Shown piece after piece: positions 44,590-54,647 of a DNA stretch of 64,000 nucleotides. Each line of letters begins with the position of its first letter. The stretch's first letter is position 1. Made by a program: the position numbers and the translations under genes. The stretch is from Rhynchopus sp. YZ270_cl-10 (lineage: Eukaryota; Euglenozoa; Diplonemea; Diplonemida; Diplonemidae): the NCBI GenBank assembly GCA_964035575.1, contig OZ037916.1, positions 62,001 through 126,000 of the forward strand, written 5' to 3'. A model generated the notes under the pieces. The model saw nothing but the letters and a program-made list of their open reading frames with translations, did not search any database and had not been told where the DNA came from.

Positions 44590-45969
44590 TGTCAAAGATT
44601 TGTTAGGGAGGAAAGGGTGCTGGTGTGGTGGTGGTGGTGGTGGTGGGTAACTGTGCAAAGTTGGAAAAGGGGATAAAAAAGTTGGTTTTGAAATACAAAA
44701 GCCCTCTCGTGAACAGTGTACCTTTGGTACAACGACCGGCTGTACCGGGGGATGGACACCCCAACCATGCATTTCGTGGTTTACATCTGATATGACATTG
44801 TGCTACTCCCGCTGCCACTCATCAGCCAGATGAACGGGGATCATTGCAAACAGGGGCATAAATCCTGATGTAGGGTCCGGTTGGGGTCCTCTGCCCGTTT
44901 CGCAGTATGGGAAAGGCTATAGAGGAGCACGAAGCCTGAGTCGCTAATTTGGGCCAAACCGAATCTAAAGGAAAGCAGTTTCAGCCCCGAAAAGAGGGGA
45001 TGACATTCTTTTTTGTTTGTTCCGATGATGGGGGAAACGGTCTTTTTTGTGTGGGTTGGAGGGGACCGTTTTCACAATATAGAAAAATTGGGGGCAGGGG
45101 GGGCAGAACAAAGGGGAGGTACTAAAGGGTGGGTTTCACCCCGGGGGGGAGTGTGTGGGGGGGTATCGACCGATATTTAAAAAAGGGGGGCTGGGGGGGG
45201 GAAATCTTGGGGGGTTTGGGCATTATTTTTTTTGGGTTCAGGCATTGGTAGAGATGTAGTTTAAAGACCCCGATTTGGGTTTTTGCCAGAAATCCCACAA
45301 AAATAACTGTTTCCTTTGGTTGTCATGGAAACGGCATCTTCTTTTCAAAAGCTTTGTATAAAAAATATAAGAGACTCAGAAAGTAAAGTGAAGAATTTTG
45401 GTACCGCGAACCCTTTTGGGACATCGTCGATGTATGTTATAGGTTAATACTTCAGTTTTTGTTTTGTTTTGTTTTGCCAACACGAACACTTTTTTTTTTT
45501 GTATTTGCCGTGCGCATTTGTTTTCTTTTTTCTGTTGACCCTCTCCCATTGAAACCCTCTGAAAACCTACTGACTGTTCGTGTGTTTGATATCCGGTGTG
45601 GGTTATTCCTCGCAATTCGGAACATAACCCATGTGTGTGTGTGTTGTTCACAATTTCCTTACGAAAAAAAAAAAAAAAAAAAAAGAAAAACCCCCCAAAA
45701 AAAAATCACGTTTTCTTTTTTTTTTTTTCCCACGCCAAAATTGCAGGCCCTGATGGTACTCCCTCCCAATCCTCATTTATTTTTCCTCAACACGAAAACC
45801 CTCTTTTTTTTGCTTTGTTTTTTTTTTTTTTTTTGCTTTCTTTTGTTTTCTTTTGTTTTCGCTTCCTTTAGTCTCCCTTCTACCCAATACAAGCACACCC
45901 ATTATTTTTTTATCACACACACACGCCAGACACTTCACTCTACCCCATTACCCCGTACTGATATTTAGA
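44590..45969. other. Gene-free region, G-rich then T-rich
   Basis: About 1.4 kb. It begins with the 5' flank of the hydratase gene and its HpD copy (44685-44750). 44990-45230 has many G runs of three to nine on the + strand (quadruplex-prone). The last 500 bases are T-rich, giving an A-rich 3' region for the small membrane protein gene. No gene seen. Confidence 0.6.
44685..44750 (+). repeat. HpD hairpin element, long form
   Basis: TTTTGAAATACAAAAGCCCT, CTCGTGAACAGTGTACCTTT, followed by a second hairpin GGTACA / TGTACC around ACGACCGGC. The same two-hairpin form occurs at 50638. Confidence 0.8.
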
Positions 45970-46332
45970 TCAGTAGTAGTGAAGACGCTCGTAACGGTGC
46001 GCTTCAAGAATCATGGCTTCCCAGATGCCAATAACGAGAAAGATGGCGAAGGAAATTCCGGGGAGGTAGAACTTCAACTTGACCCACCAACGTGTCTGCA
46101 TCTTTTTAAACCACGCGCCCAGGCCACCCGCCTCAAGTCTCTGGTCCATGAACGTCGTTTGTCTCACGACGTACATCTCGTTCGACGGCGTCGAAATGAA
46201 CCTGTGTCCCGCGTGTCCGCCAATACCGCTCATGTACTTCTCGCTCTCGGTCATGCGCTGCTTCGTGTAGATGCTCTTGAACCCGCTGGTGCGTGGGCCC
46301 ACCACGCCATAGAAGTTCTTGACTGCTGACAT
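45970..46332 (-). CDS. Small protein with one membrane helix, unknown (possibly mitochondrial)
   Basis: 120 residues, MSAVKNFYGVVGPRTSGFKS to EAHRYERLHYY. It is basic and polar up to about residue 90. A membrane helix follows (about 92-113, LKFYLPGISFAIFLVIGIWE), ending in a short Tyr-rich tail. The size, single C-terminal helix and basic N-terminal half resemble accessory subunits of respiratory complexes or ATP synthase, but I recognise no family. It sits in GC-rich coding-type DNA between AT-rich flanks, which supports a real gene. The ATG is the first in frame. Confidence 0.65.
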   Translation of the reverse strand: MSAVKNFYGVVGPRTSGFKSIYTKQRMTESEKYMSGIGGHAGHRFISTPSNEMYVVRQTTFMDQRLEAGGLGAWFKKMQTRWWVKLKFYLPGISFAIFLVIGIWEAMILEAHRYERLHYY

Positions 46333-47560
46333 TGTTTAAGACCGGTGCTGGCCGGAAACGAAACTAATTCCTGTGTGGGGGTGCGTGGTGCGTTGTGGGG
46401 GGTGACGTAAGGATGAGATCTTGGTGTTGTCATCATCCGCAGGGGAAAGGTTGTTGGAACAAAAAGATGGCATCTCGCAAACCCTCCAACTCCTTTCCTA
46501 GCACAGGCAGCAATGGACAGGTGTTAATGAGCTGCTTGTAAGGGTGTTGTGTGTGGGGTTGTTGTTTTGCAGTCAGACGAGCGTTTTTCCTCAAAGACAG
46601 GGAGACGACATGACCCCAGGGCAACAGTGGCCACCAGGTAGCGTCGCCCTCCGTAGGGATATCACTTTGGTCATCATGTGCAAAGCATGTGGCTGTGCAG
46701 TGCGGTCTCTTGGAACGTTTGAACAGGAGTCACAGCAGTAACAAGGCTGCGTCCATGCCTGACGCACCCTCTTGTGGATGTCGTGTTGTGTTGTGTTGTT
46801 GTGGCTGAGTCGATCTCGCACTCCCTGTGACACACAAGCCCACTGGATGAGGGCCTGTGTGTCTAAGGCATGGGATATGCTCGCAGTTGTGGCACAGCAG
46901 AATGAGGGGTTGTGGTATCTTGGTTCTTGGGAGTATCCCGTGAGTTTACTTGTTGAACACACGGGGCTGATAAGTCCTTGTTGTTGTGGGTTGCGGGAAA
47001 TAACAGAAGAAAAGACTCAGCGTTGGTAGAGTGAAGTGTGTTGTGATCAATCAAGAGAACGCAAAAAAAACGCGTCCCACTCAGCGTGGTGCATGGTCCA
47101 TAAAGACGAATCTCATCATGTGCGTGTGGATGTGTCCGGCAGGAAAAGAGGGGAACAGTATCTCGAGTGGTTTGGGTGTGCGTTGATGCCATGACCGGCA
47201 AAGACGCGACCGTTAAACCCCCTTCAGCAGAACAGCGAGGAAAGGCAGCCTTCTTGTGTGTGTCAGGGGTGTTTGAAAATTGGAAAGTTGTTATCTGGTC
47301 ATGGAAAATGTCAGAAGCAAGACTGGCGTGTCATGTTGTTGTGTTGTCATCATCCGCACGGGGAGAGGCTATGACGCAGCTCTCACACGTATTTGCGTGG
47401 GGTTTCCCCAGAAGACTGGATGCTGCCCTCGACGAGGTTGGGGTTGGCAGATGGACGCAGGTGATATACAAGCTGCATCATGCAGTCGTTTCATAGAAAG
47501 GGAAAAAATGAATAAAAACACGACGTAACATGACACAAGGAAGCTAAATAGAAGACACTT

Positions 47561-47584
47561 TTCTTTTCTTTTCTTTTCTTTTCT
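47561..47584 (+). repeat. TTTTC pentanucleotide microsatellite
   Basis: About five TTTTC units. A TTTTTC hexanucleotide run of similar type lies at 49870-49899. Confidence 0.75.
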
Positions 47585-47731
47585 CGCTCTTCTGCTTCAT
47601 GAAGCAAGAACCGCAAGATGTTTTGTGGACAAGGAGTGGTGAGACAAGAGTGTTTTTTCCCCCTCCCGACCACACTGCATAAAACTCTAACACACACACA
47701 GGACCTTCGTCGCTTTGTGTTGTGTTGATCC

Positions 47732-47953
47732 TACACGACGGTGAAGTATAGTACATTACAAGTGAAGTTACATGTAACGTTACAAGTGAAAAACCGTTAC
47801 AAGTGAGTTACAAGTGAGTTACAAGTGGGATACATGAATTACAGGCAAAATCAGGTTGTAACTGGTGGGTTACAAGTGAGTTACATGTAACAAAAGTTAC
47901 ATGTAACTCACTTGTAACTCCACTTGTAACACCCGTTACTTCACCGTCGTGTA
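47732..47953. mobile_element. 222-bp MITE-like element with 17-bp perfect ends
   Basis: Ends TACACGACGGTGAAGTA and its exact complement. Both ends begin or finish with TA, which fits a TA target site as in Tc1/mariner-type elements, with CACGACGGTGAAGTA as the repeat proper. The inside is made of GTTACAAGTGA and GTTACATGTAAC words in both directions, so the whole can fold. No coding capacity. Confidence 0.8.
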
Positions 47954-47966
47954 ATACCCCCCCCCC

Positions 47967-49170
47967 TAGGGGATACGACTCCAGCCATTTTGGCTGGGAC
48001 CAAACGCACGGAAAATTCATTTGGCATTATCTGGTCATCTCCAAGGCAACTGCGGGTGAAAAACACCCTCAGAGTGGGTCACAGGGGGCCTGTGGGTCGA
48101 AAAACGACCCAGAAGCCACCCCAGAATACAAAAAAATGGAAAAAAATAGTGAAAAAACGGCTTTTTTCACGTTTTGGCCACTTTGGGCAAAATAGCGATT
48201 TTTCGAGAAAAAAATCAAAAACCGGGATATTTTTTTGACATCACAAAGCCTCCTTTGGCACAAATATACCCCAAAAGTGGCCTGTGAGTCCATTCCAACC
48301 TGTTTTGGACATATTTGACACTTTTGGAAGTGTTTTTTTGGTGTTTTTAGGTCAAAAAAATGCCCAAGACGTCCCCAAGACATCCCCAAGACACTTTGCA
48401 CACCCCCTGTTACGGTCATATTTTTTTCGTTTTTTTGCCTGAAACCCCCAAAATACCCCTCCCGGACCCCACATAGTCCCGAATATCCATCACACACCCA
48501 CTCAGAGTGAGTAGAAGCACCCCAAAAAAAATATTTTTTAAAGCCCTTCAACTTCAACATGGATGCTGCCGAAACTGAAGCACAATTTTAGGGCTTTAAA
48601 AAATATTTTTTTTGGGGTGCTTCTACTCACTCTGAGTGGGTGTGTGATGGATATTCGGGACTATGTGGGGTCCGGGAGGGGTATTTTGGGGGTTTCAGGC
48701 AAAAAAACGAAAAAAATATGACCGTAACAGGGGGTGTGCAAAGTGTCTTGGGGATGTCTTGGGGACGTCTTGGGCATTTTTTTGACCTAAAAACACCAAA
48801 AAAACACTTCCAAAAGTGTCAAATATGTCCAAAACAGGTTGGAATGGACTCACAGGCCACTTTTGGGGTATATTTGTGCCAAAGGAGGCTTTGTGATGTC
48901 AAAAAATATCCCGGTTTTTGATTTTTTTCTCGAAAAATCGCTATTTTGCCCAAAGTGGCCAAAACGTGAAAAAAGCCGTTTTTTCACTATTTTTTTTCCA
49001 TTTTTTTGTATTCTGGGGTGGCTTCTGGGTCGTTTTTCGACCCACAGGCCCCCTGTGACCCACTCTGAGGGTGTTTTTCACCCGCAGTTGCCTTGGAGAT
49101 GGCCAGATAATGCCAAATGAATTTTCCGTGCGTTTGGTCCCAGCCAAAATGGCTGGAGTCGTATCCCCTA
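47967..49170. mobile_element. 1.2-kb near-perfect palindrome (two 580-bp arms, 44-bp loop)
   Basis: Arms 47967-48546 and 48591-49170 are inverted copies, differing at only a few sites and in run lengths; the loop is 48547-48590. Each end reads TAGGGGATACGACTCCAGCC inward and abuts a C-run on the outside (about ten C at left, fourteen at right). Open frames in the arms (up to about 160 codons) show no recognisable protein. It looks like a foldback-type element inserted into a C-run, or a recent inverted duplication. Such palindromes are unstable when cloned, so exact bases should be treated with care. Confidence 0.85.
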
Positions 49171-49561
49171 CCCCCCCCCCCCCTACCTGACCACCGTTTC
49201 CCCTCGTCCAACATGTATCACCTCTGCAGAATATTCAAAAAAAAAACAAAATAAAACATAAAAATGGGGGGAAAGTGGGGATTTTCTCCGAAAAACAAGA
49301 ACACGACACTTCGCCGTACCTCGGGCCACCCCAAAAAGAAAAGAGCAGGGTTGTTCCTACCCCAGATCGAAAACCCGAAATCCTAGAAAAAGCCCTGAGA
49401 AGGGGGAGGGGATGAAAAAAAAAAGGAAAAAAAAAAATACAGAAACAGAACGAACCAAAAACAATATCAAAAACTAACCCCAGTAAACGACAAAAATAAA
49501 ATGGCGTTTTTTTTTGAGCCACATCATCACGTATCAGTGCATTTTTTTTTTTAGTACAATT

Positions 49562-49869
49562 CATGGATGGCACCCATTACCGGGTATGGTGTATTACCGG
49601 GAAATGCAAAATCCCAGATTCATTACCGGGCATTTCCGGTGTTCGGTACCCTATTACCGGGAATTATTGAGTAACGAAGCCCAAAACAAGGCCACGTGGG
49701 ATGCGGTGTATGGTTCTGGTCCCTGTACTGAAGTGGACAGACTCGTGTGCCTTCTGTTGGTAATGACAGACCGGGTAAAAGAAAACCTGGTAATACCCAA
49801 CAATGAAAAACTAGTACAAAAAAAATTACCTCCCGGTAATTCCCGGTCCGTTACCGGGTGCCATCCATG
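49562..49869. mobile_element. 308-bp element with CATGGATGGCACCC ends and ATTACCGGG repeats
   Basis: 14-bp perfect terminal inverted repeats CATGGATGGCACCC. Just inside both ends are several (A)TTACCGGG / CCCGGTAA words, at least five on the left and four on the right. Non-coding middle of about 100 bp with higher GC. Right flank is a TTTTTC microsatellite. No clear target-site duplication found. Confidence 0.7.
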
Positions 49870-49898
49870 TTTTTCTTTTTCTTTTTCTTTTTCTTTTT

Positions 49899-50090
49899 CA
49901 AAGGCCAAATGAGTTTGCTGGTTTTGATAAAACCGCTTGTTTCTTTTGGGGAGATTTCTTTGCCTCGCTAGAATTATTGAAAAGACACACGCTGCGTGCA
50001 AAGGCACCACGCTGGGCAACATTAGAAAAGCACTGGAGGCAATTCATTAAATTTGCACCAGAACAAATTTTGGACCTAAAACAAAAATAG
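49899..50090 (+). other. Possible plus-strand coding remnant
   Basis: 64 codons ending in TAG: NEFAGFDKTACFFWGDFF, then RWATLEKHWRQFIKFAPEQ and ILDLKQK. The residue make-up looks protein-like, unlike its surroundings. It lies right after the 308-bp element and would be the only plus-strand coding sequence in the window. No family recognised; may be chance. Confidence 0.25.
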
Positions 50091-50184
50091 TAGGATCGGT
50101 AAGTAAAAGTTGTTTCGTTGATTGGCGGTACCGGTAATACTATTTCTCTTTTAACGCAAGCTTCGTAAGAATAAAAAAAAGAGA

Positions 50185-50233
50185 GAAGTTGGAAGTGCAA
50201 ACGCCTCACCGTACACCGGCGGACACAAGCACT
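50185..50233 (+). repeat. HpC hairpin element
   Basis: GAAGTTGGAAGTGCAAACGC, CTCACCGTACACCGGCGGAC, ACAAGCACTG. AGTGC / GCACT and CGCC / GGCG pair. Confidence 0.8.
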
Positions 50234-50637
50234 GAAAAAAAAAAGTTGTAAAATATGGGGGAAAAGGGGGAGTAGGGTGGGGAAACAAAGGGGGATCAGC
50301 TTTGCTTCTCACTATCACATCGGGGGGCACCCCCCCCTGTGCGCGTGGGTGCTAACAAGAACACCATTGTGCACGCCAAGGTGGGGTTTCAGTGGGAGCT
50401 GCGCTGTTCCAGAGGATTGATAGGGAAGAGTGGGAGGGTGGGAGGGGCGGATGTGTTGCTCTTTCGGTAATTTTTTTTTTTTTTTTTTTTTTTTTTGCTA
50501 TTTTTGTTTCTTTTCTTTTGGACAGTAAAAACCACCAAAGAGAAGAACAAAAGTGATCAACAAAACAAAGACGGCGACAATCACCAAAGTAGGTTCCGTC
50601 CTCATCTAAATTTAGTCTTCGCTGACGCAAGAAAAAG

Positions 50638-50701
50638 TCTTGAAATACAAAAGCCCTCTCGTGAACAGTGGACCTTGGTACAATGACCAGCTGTACCGGG
50701 G
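50638..50701 (+). repeat. HpD hairpin element, long form
   Basis: TCTTGAAATACAAAAGCCCT, CTCGTGAACAGTGGACC, then GGTACA / TGTACC hairpin around ATGACCAGC: one loop base pair set differs from 44685 while the stem is kept. Confidence 0.8.
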
Positions 50702-50844
50702 GGGGGGTGGACACACCCATCTAAAAAAACCTCCCCCATTTTGAAGAAAATGGTCTCTAATCTGACAATCACTGTACACCGACTTGAGCATATAGATCTT
50801 TTGTACCCACCGGTTGAATCTCATGGAATATAATATGGTGATCC

Positions 50845-50884
50845 CGGGGGTGTCGATATTGACAGATCGTTGACCGATTTCCCA
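50845..50884 (+). repeat. GATATTGACAGGTC-type unit
   Basis: GGGTGTCGATATTGACAGAT, CGTTGACCGATTTCC: matches the ends of the cluster at 4299-4400. Confidence 0.6.
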
Positions 50885-51326
50885 TAGCAGCAGTGTTGAA
50901 TACGTGTTTTTTTTTTTTTTTTTGAAAATTTGTGTGTCGTTTTTTTTTAAAGTGTCATTTGTGAAACTGTTGAAACAACAAAACAAAAGAACATTGAGGG
51001 ATAGGGGGCGTTTAATGAACGTACGTTGCAGAAGGGATGGCTCGCAAATAATAAATAAAAACTGGTTACGCAACGTCAAGCCCTGAGGCTTTCAGTACAA
51101 ATACCAGCGAGAAAAAGAAATATTTGGGGAAAAAAAATAGATGAGAATCTTGGACACATCACACTCACCCACGCTCCAGAGAGGCTCGCCGAGATGCGAC
51201 ATCGTAGCTTTTGTTTGAGGGAATGCCCCCCCTTCAGCCACACCAAATAACTAACTAACTATCAGTCCTTTCAAGGGGTTCCCACATTTTGTGAAGGACG
51301 AAGTATTAGCAATTCATTAACAAAGA

Positions 51327-51376
51327 GAAGTTGAAAGTGCAGACGCCTCACCGTTCATCGGCGGACGCAGGGCACT
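51327..51376 (+). repeat. HpC hairpin element
   Basis: GAAGTTGAAAGTGCAGACGC, CTCACCGTTCATCGGCGGAC, GCAGGGCACTG. Near-consensus. Confidence 0.8.
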
Positions 51377-51558
51377 GGGCACTGTATAACAAAGAACAGG
51401 GGGTGGTGGGGTGCATCATGGAGTGCAAAAAATAATAATTTACCAACACAATAAAAGTATTTAGTGCAAATCACAGTTTCTTTTTTTTCCCGTATGTCCC
51501 TCATTTGCTCAAAGGGGTGTGATGCAGACGAGACTCGCAAAAACAAAGTAAAAGAAAA

Positions 51559-51595
51559 CTTGTAAGATGAATGTGCCTCTCGTGCACACACATCT
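51559..51595 (+). repeat. HpB hairpin element, consensus copy
   Basis: CTTGTAAGATGAATGTGC, loop CTCTCGT, GCACACACATCT. Outer stem AGATG / CATCT and inner stem TGTGC / GCACA are both perfect. Confidence 0.85.
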
Positions 51596-51684
51596 AATGA
51601 AATAAAAATAACTGAGAAGAGAACAATACCCGATCTGCCTTCCAACTTTACAAAAAAAAAAAAATAATAATAAAAAGCAAAAAT

Positions 51685-51732
51685 ACTTGAGAGATCCATG
51701 TACCCCTTGTGCCCACGTACACACACACATCT
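51685..51732 (+). repeat. HpB hairpin element, degenerate
   Basis: ACTTGAGAGATCCATGTACC, then CCTTGTGCCC and a CA-rich tail ending CACATCT. Confidence 0.45.
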
Positions 51733-51980
51733 AAAAAAAAAGGTGCAGTTGGTTAATGTACAAACACCCCTCTTAGATGCGCACATACCAATCCACAAAA
51801 CAAAGAAATATGAAAAATGACGCAAAACAAAAAAGTGAAAAAAATGGCGTAGATGAACGTGCTCACCTGCCCCACTGCGGCACACATCCTGAAATAACAT
51901 CTGAAGACTTACAGAGGGTGGGTTGCCATGAGTCATGAACACGCGAACACTCTGCACAATATGTGCAAAAGGAACGAAAA

Positions 51981-52024
51981 TTTTATTAAGATGAACCTAA
52001 GCCTTTCTCGTACTTAGCCACCTT
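51981..52024 (+). repeat. HpA hairpin element
   Basis: TTATTAAGATGAAC, stem CTAAG / CTTAG, longer loop, then CCACCTT. Confidence 0.7.
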
Positions 52025-52160
52025 CATCACTTTCACAACATTATTCACGTAAAGTAAAGTGCCCTACAGCCGTTGGACAACAAAAGAGAAAATAACTTGG
52101 AGAGTCGACAGTCACCTACAGGCAGCTGTGAAGAATGCCAAAAAAAAAGGCAGAACAAAG

Positions 52161-52198
52161 GTTAAGATGATCCTGAGCATCTTGTGTTTAGTCACCTG
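52161..52198 (+). repeat. HpA hairpin element
   Basis: GGTTAAGATGATC, stem CTGAGC / GTTTAG (two G-U pairs if + is the RNA strand), loop ATCTTGT, then TCACCTG. Confidence 0.65.
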
Positions 52199-52443
52199 AA
52201 GACGGGGAAAGGCATGAGCGAGGTGGTGAACACACCAAAAGCTACAAAGCGGCAGCACAGATTGAAAGTCGGTTGTTTACGAAGTCTTCAGCGTGGTAAT
52301 GCATTTTTCTTCGGGGGTTCCAATCACACTGTTCGCTAGCTTTGAAATGTGTTTGCACAAAAAACAAAAAAAAACAAAAAACAAACAAAAAACAAACACC
52401 CATCTAGCAGTAAAGGGGGGAGAAAAGGGATGAAAAAGAAGGT

Positions 52444-52516
52444 GAAGTTGATAGTGCAAACGCCTCTGGGACGCAGGCAGCGTGACAACTCCGTGGGGGG
52501 TAATCGAACCCCGTCT
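52444..52516 (+). repeat. HpC hairpin element with T-arm-like block
   Basis: GAAGTTGATAGTGCAAACGC, CTCTGGGACGCAGGC, then ACTCCGTGGGGGGTAATCGA and ACCCCG. The GGTAATCGAACCCC part is a T-arm-like hairpin shared with 53954 and 62327. Confidence 0.7.
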
Positions 52517-52548
52517 CCCCCCTTTTAAAAAAAGGAAGAAAAAAAAAA

Positions 52549-52577
52549 TGTAAGGCGTGCCTTCTCGTGCACACATC
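52549..52577 (+). repeat. HpB hairpin element, short
   Basis: TGTAAGGCGTGC, loop CTTCTCGT, GCACACATCG. Confidence 0.5.
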
Positions 52578-52787
52578 GTTACCAAACTATCGTTATCGTA
52601 TTGCTTGAGCACACAGATATTGAGTGCTCTGTCTGTGAGGGGTGGGTGGGGGGAGGCTAAATTTGAGTCATCCAAAAAACACATTGTGGAAACCCAATCT
52701 GCAAAGGGGATAGGAGGAGGTTTGACACCTTCGCTACCAAATAAAAGGGGAAAGAAGCGGGATTTTTTTTTTTTTTTTTGAAAAGTG

Positions 52788-53536
52788 CAGTGTTTCCCAG
52801 CATCTCACCTAACTCTGAAAATAGGTGAGATTTTGCGGTTTTGCGGGTTTTTGTATAGGTGTGGCGAGCCCGGGCGCGCTTCGCGCGCCCGGGTCCCCAC
52901 CTTAGCTCAAGTTGGGGGCCTCCGGCGGAATGCGAGAATTTCTCGGAGTTCGGCACTTCATTGATATTTGCACCAGGCACACGTGGTACACGAATTATCA
53001 GTAACCTCAGTACATTTACAAAATAAACGGCAGTCATGGCAGTCATGGCAGGCATGGCACCCAAGCGAAGCCACGGTACGCAACATTTCTAAAAATTGTT
53101 CACATAAATGTCACTGTCGTTGGAAGATTGGGGGGTCAGCTTGTTTTTGTGCCCAAAATTTCTCAGCACTGCTGACCAGGGACATTGGGAACATAGGGAT
53201 TTTTGCGGAGCAAAAAAAAATCAAACAAATGGCGCCGCAGGCGAAAAAAAATTAGGGTACAGTGTAAAAATCTATCTTTTTTACAGCACATAGTCACACA
53301 CCTAACCCTTTTTTGCGGAGCAAAAAAGGGAAAATGGCGCCGCAGGCAAAAAAAAATTGAGGTACAGCCTGGATGGTGCGGTCAGCAACCCAGTTCCCAT
53401 GGTACTCCCGTGGTTCAACCATGATTTTTTTTTTTTTTTTTTCCTGCAGGTGAGATTTCTCACCTCACTTTTTTTTTTTTTTTTTTTTTTTTTTTGTGAG
53501 ATTTCTCACCCCAAAATCTCACCGTGGGAAACACTG
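52788..53536. mobile_element. 749-bp hAT-like non-autonomous element inserted in a hairpin element
   Basis: Ends CAGTGTTTCCCA and TGGGAAACACTG (12-bp perfect), as in many hAT transposons (CAGNGNTTCYCA type). The identical 9-mer TGAAAAGTG flanks both sides (52779-52787 and 53537-53545), a target duplication of 8 or 9 bp. Inside: CATCTCACC / GGTGAGAT subterminal repeats, a GC hairpin CCCGGGCGCGC / GCGCGCCCGGG at 52870-52894, and two copies of TTTGCGGAGCAAAAAA plus TGGCGCCGCAGGC about 100 bp apart. No transposase. The right flank continues as an HpC element, so the insertion hit one. Confidence 0.8.
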
Positions 53537-53575
53537 TGAAAAGTGCAAAAGCGTCTCTGCAGACGCAGGCACAGT
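53537..53575 (+). repeat. HpC hairpin element interrupted by the hAT-like insertion
   Basis: TGAAAAGTGCAAAAGCGTCT, CTGCAGACGCAGGCAC. GCGTCT / AGACGC form a perfect stem in this copy. The left start lies beyond the inserted element. Confidence 0.65.
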
Positions 53576-53599
53576 GGGTGGGAGAAGAAAAAAAAAGCA

Positions 53600-53635
53600 G
53601 TTTGTAAGATGAACCTAAGCCTCTCTCACTTGGTC
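53600..53635 (+). repeat. HpA hairpin element
   Basis: GTTTGTAAGATGAACCTAAG, CCTCTCTCACTTGGTCC. The right arm is shortened. Confidence 0.6.
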
Positions 53636-53860
53636 CAAAAAATGATGTGTTTTTTCTTTCTGTTCACAAAAAAAAAAAAAAAACACCATGCGACGTATGT
53701 CTAAAAATACAACGTGGAAAAAAGGGGGGAAGGCTAGGGAAAACAATGTCATGGACGTTGTTGCCACAAATACAATTATGGTGAAGTGCTACAACCTCTG
53801 CGGAAGTACACACCCAACACTACCTGAAACACAACCCCCAAAAGAAGAATAAACGAAAGG

Positions 53861-53904
53861 CTTTATAAGATGAAACCTAAGCCTTTTTTGTGCTTCGTCA
53901 CTGA
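53861..53904 (+). repeat. HpA hairpin element
   Basis: CTTTATAAGATGAAACCTAA, GCCTTTTTTGTGCTTCGTCA. Loop altered, stem partly kept. Confidence 0.6.
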
Positions 53905-53953
53905 AGAAAAATGAGACAAATTTGGAAATGACACCTACCCCCGAAAAGAAAAG

Positions 53954-54024
53954 TGAAGTTGATAGTGCAAACGCCTCTGGGACGCAGGCACTGACACTCC
54001 GCGGGTTATCGAACCCCGGAGTGT
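53954..54024 (+). repeat. HpC hairpin element with T-arm-like block
   Basis: GAAGTTGATAGTGCAAACGC, CTCTGGGACGCAGGCACTGA, then a perfect hairpin ACACTCC...GGAGTGT enclosing GGGTTATCGAACCC. Confidence 0.8.
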
Positions 54025-54647
54025 TGCGCTTGGGAGTGGTTTACATGCAGAAAAAAATCTTTTCCGCTGAACAACTGCCCCAAAATCGAATACAAAGCGA
54101 ACAAAACAACCCCCAACTCCTGCTGAAACACAGGAACGATCCCTTCGTCCCCTTCCGCCCCTAATGGTATGATGTGGAGACCCTTTGCCTACACACCCCT
54201 TGGGTAATGCTCCACAAGGAACAACATACCTCCTCGTTTTCAAAAAATTGAGAACGTGTAGACACCTCGCTTCTTATTCGTGTAAGCTCCACGCAGCCGT
54301 TCCTGTCCAAGAAGAACGTTTTTTTGTAGTAAATAATTCATTGTTGCTGTTCTGAGATCCGTTCTTGCAGAACTCCGACAACTCACAAAACATATAAAGA
54401 ACACAAAAAGACACACCACACTAAGCTAATATAAGCCACAACCCTCTCCTTTTCCCGGGACCACATCAGGAATGTGCCTCACCGAGATTGGCGTTTTATC
54501 CCTACACACACAGGGTCATTTAGAGCCTTATCCTACGCAAGAAATCCCCCTATTAGTTTATCCAACAGAGGGGAAGAATCCATTTGGTAGAGATGGCCAC
54601 AATGCACACAGTAACCTCCAACAAAATTCAGAATTCCTCTCTCGGTA

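Larger units (their letters stand above)
46333..54647. other. Large gene-free region with mobile elements and hairpins
   Basis: About 8.3 kb. 46333-47700 has mixed composition with no clear gene; the words GTTGTCATCATCCGCA recur at 46425 and 47350. From 47732 it is filled with elements: a 222-bp TA-flanked element, a 1.2-kb palindrome, an ATTACCGGG element, HpA-HpD hairpins and a 749-bp hAT-like element. 54492-54526 resembles 54668-54703 in the kinase last exon. No tRNA or rRNA recognised. Confidence 0.65.

Noticed and set aside
46333-47700. A gene in the mixed-composition stretch upstream of the 120-residue protein
   Set aside because: Open frames of about 110-120 codons on both strands have no consistent coding signal or recognisable motif.
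48069-48560. 163-codon frame in the palindrome arm as a gene
   Set aside because: No recognisable protein features; it is Phe/Gly/Lys-rich and mirrors the other arm; likely chance in a repeat.
51327-51376. HpC elements as spliced-leader RNA genes
   Set aside because: No exon followed by a GT donor, no Sm-type site and no tandem array; sequence varies too much between copies.
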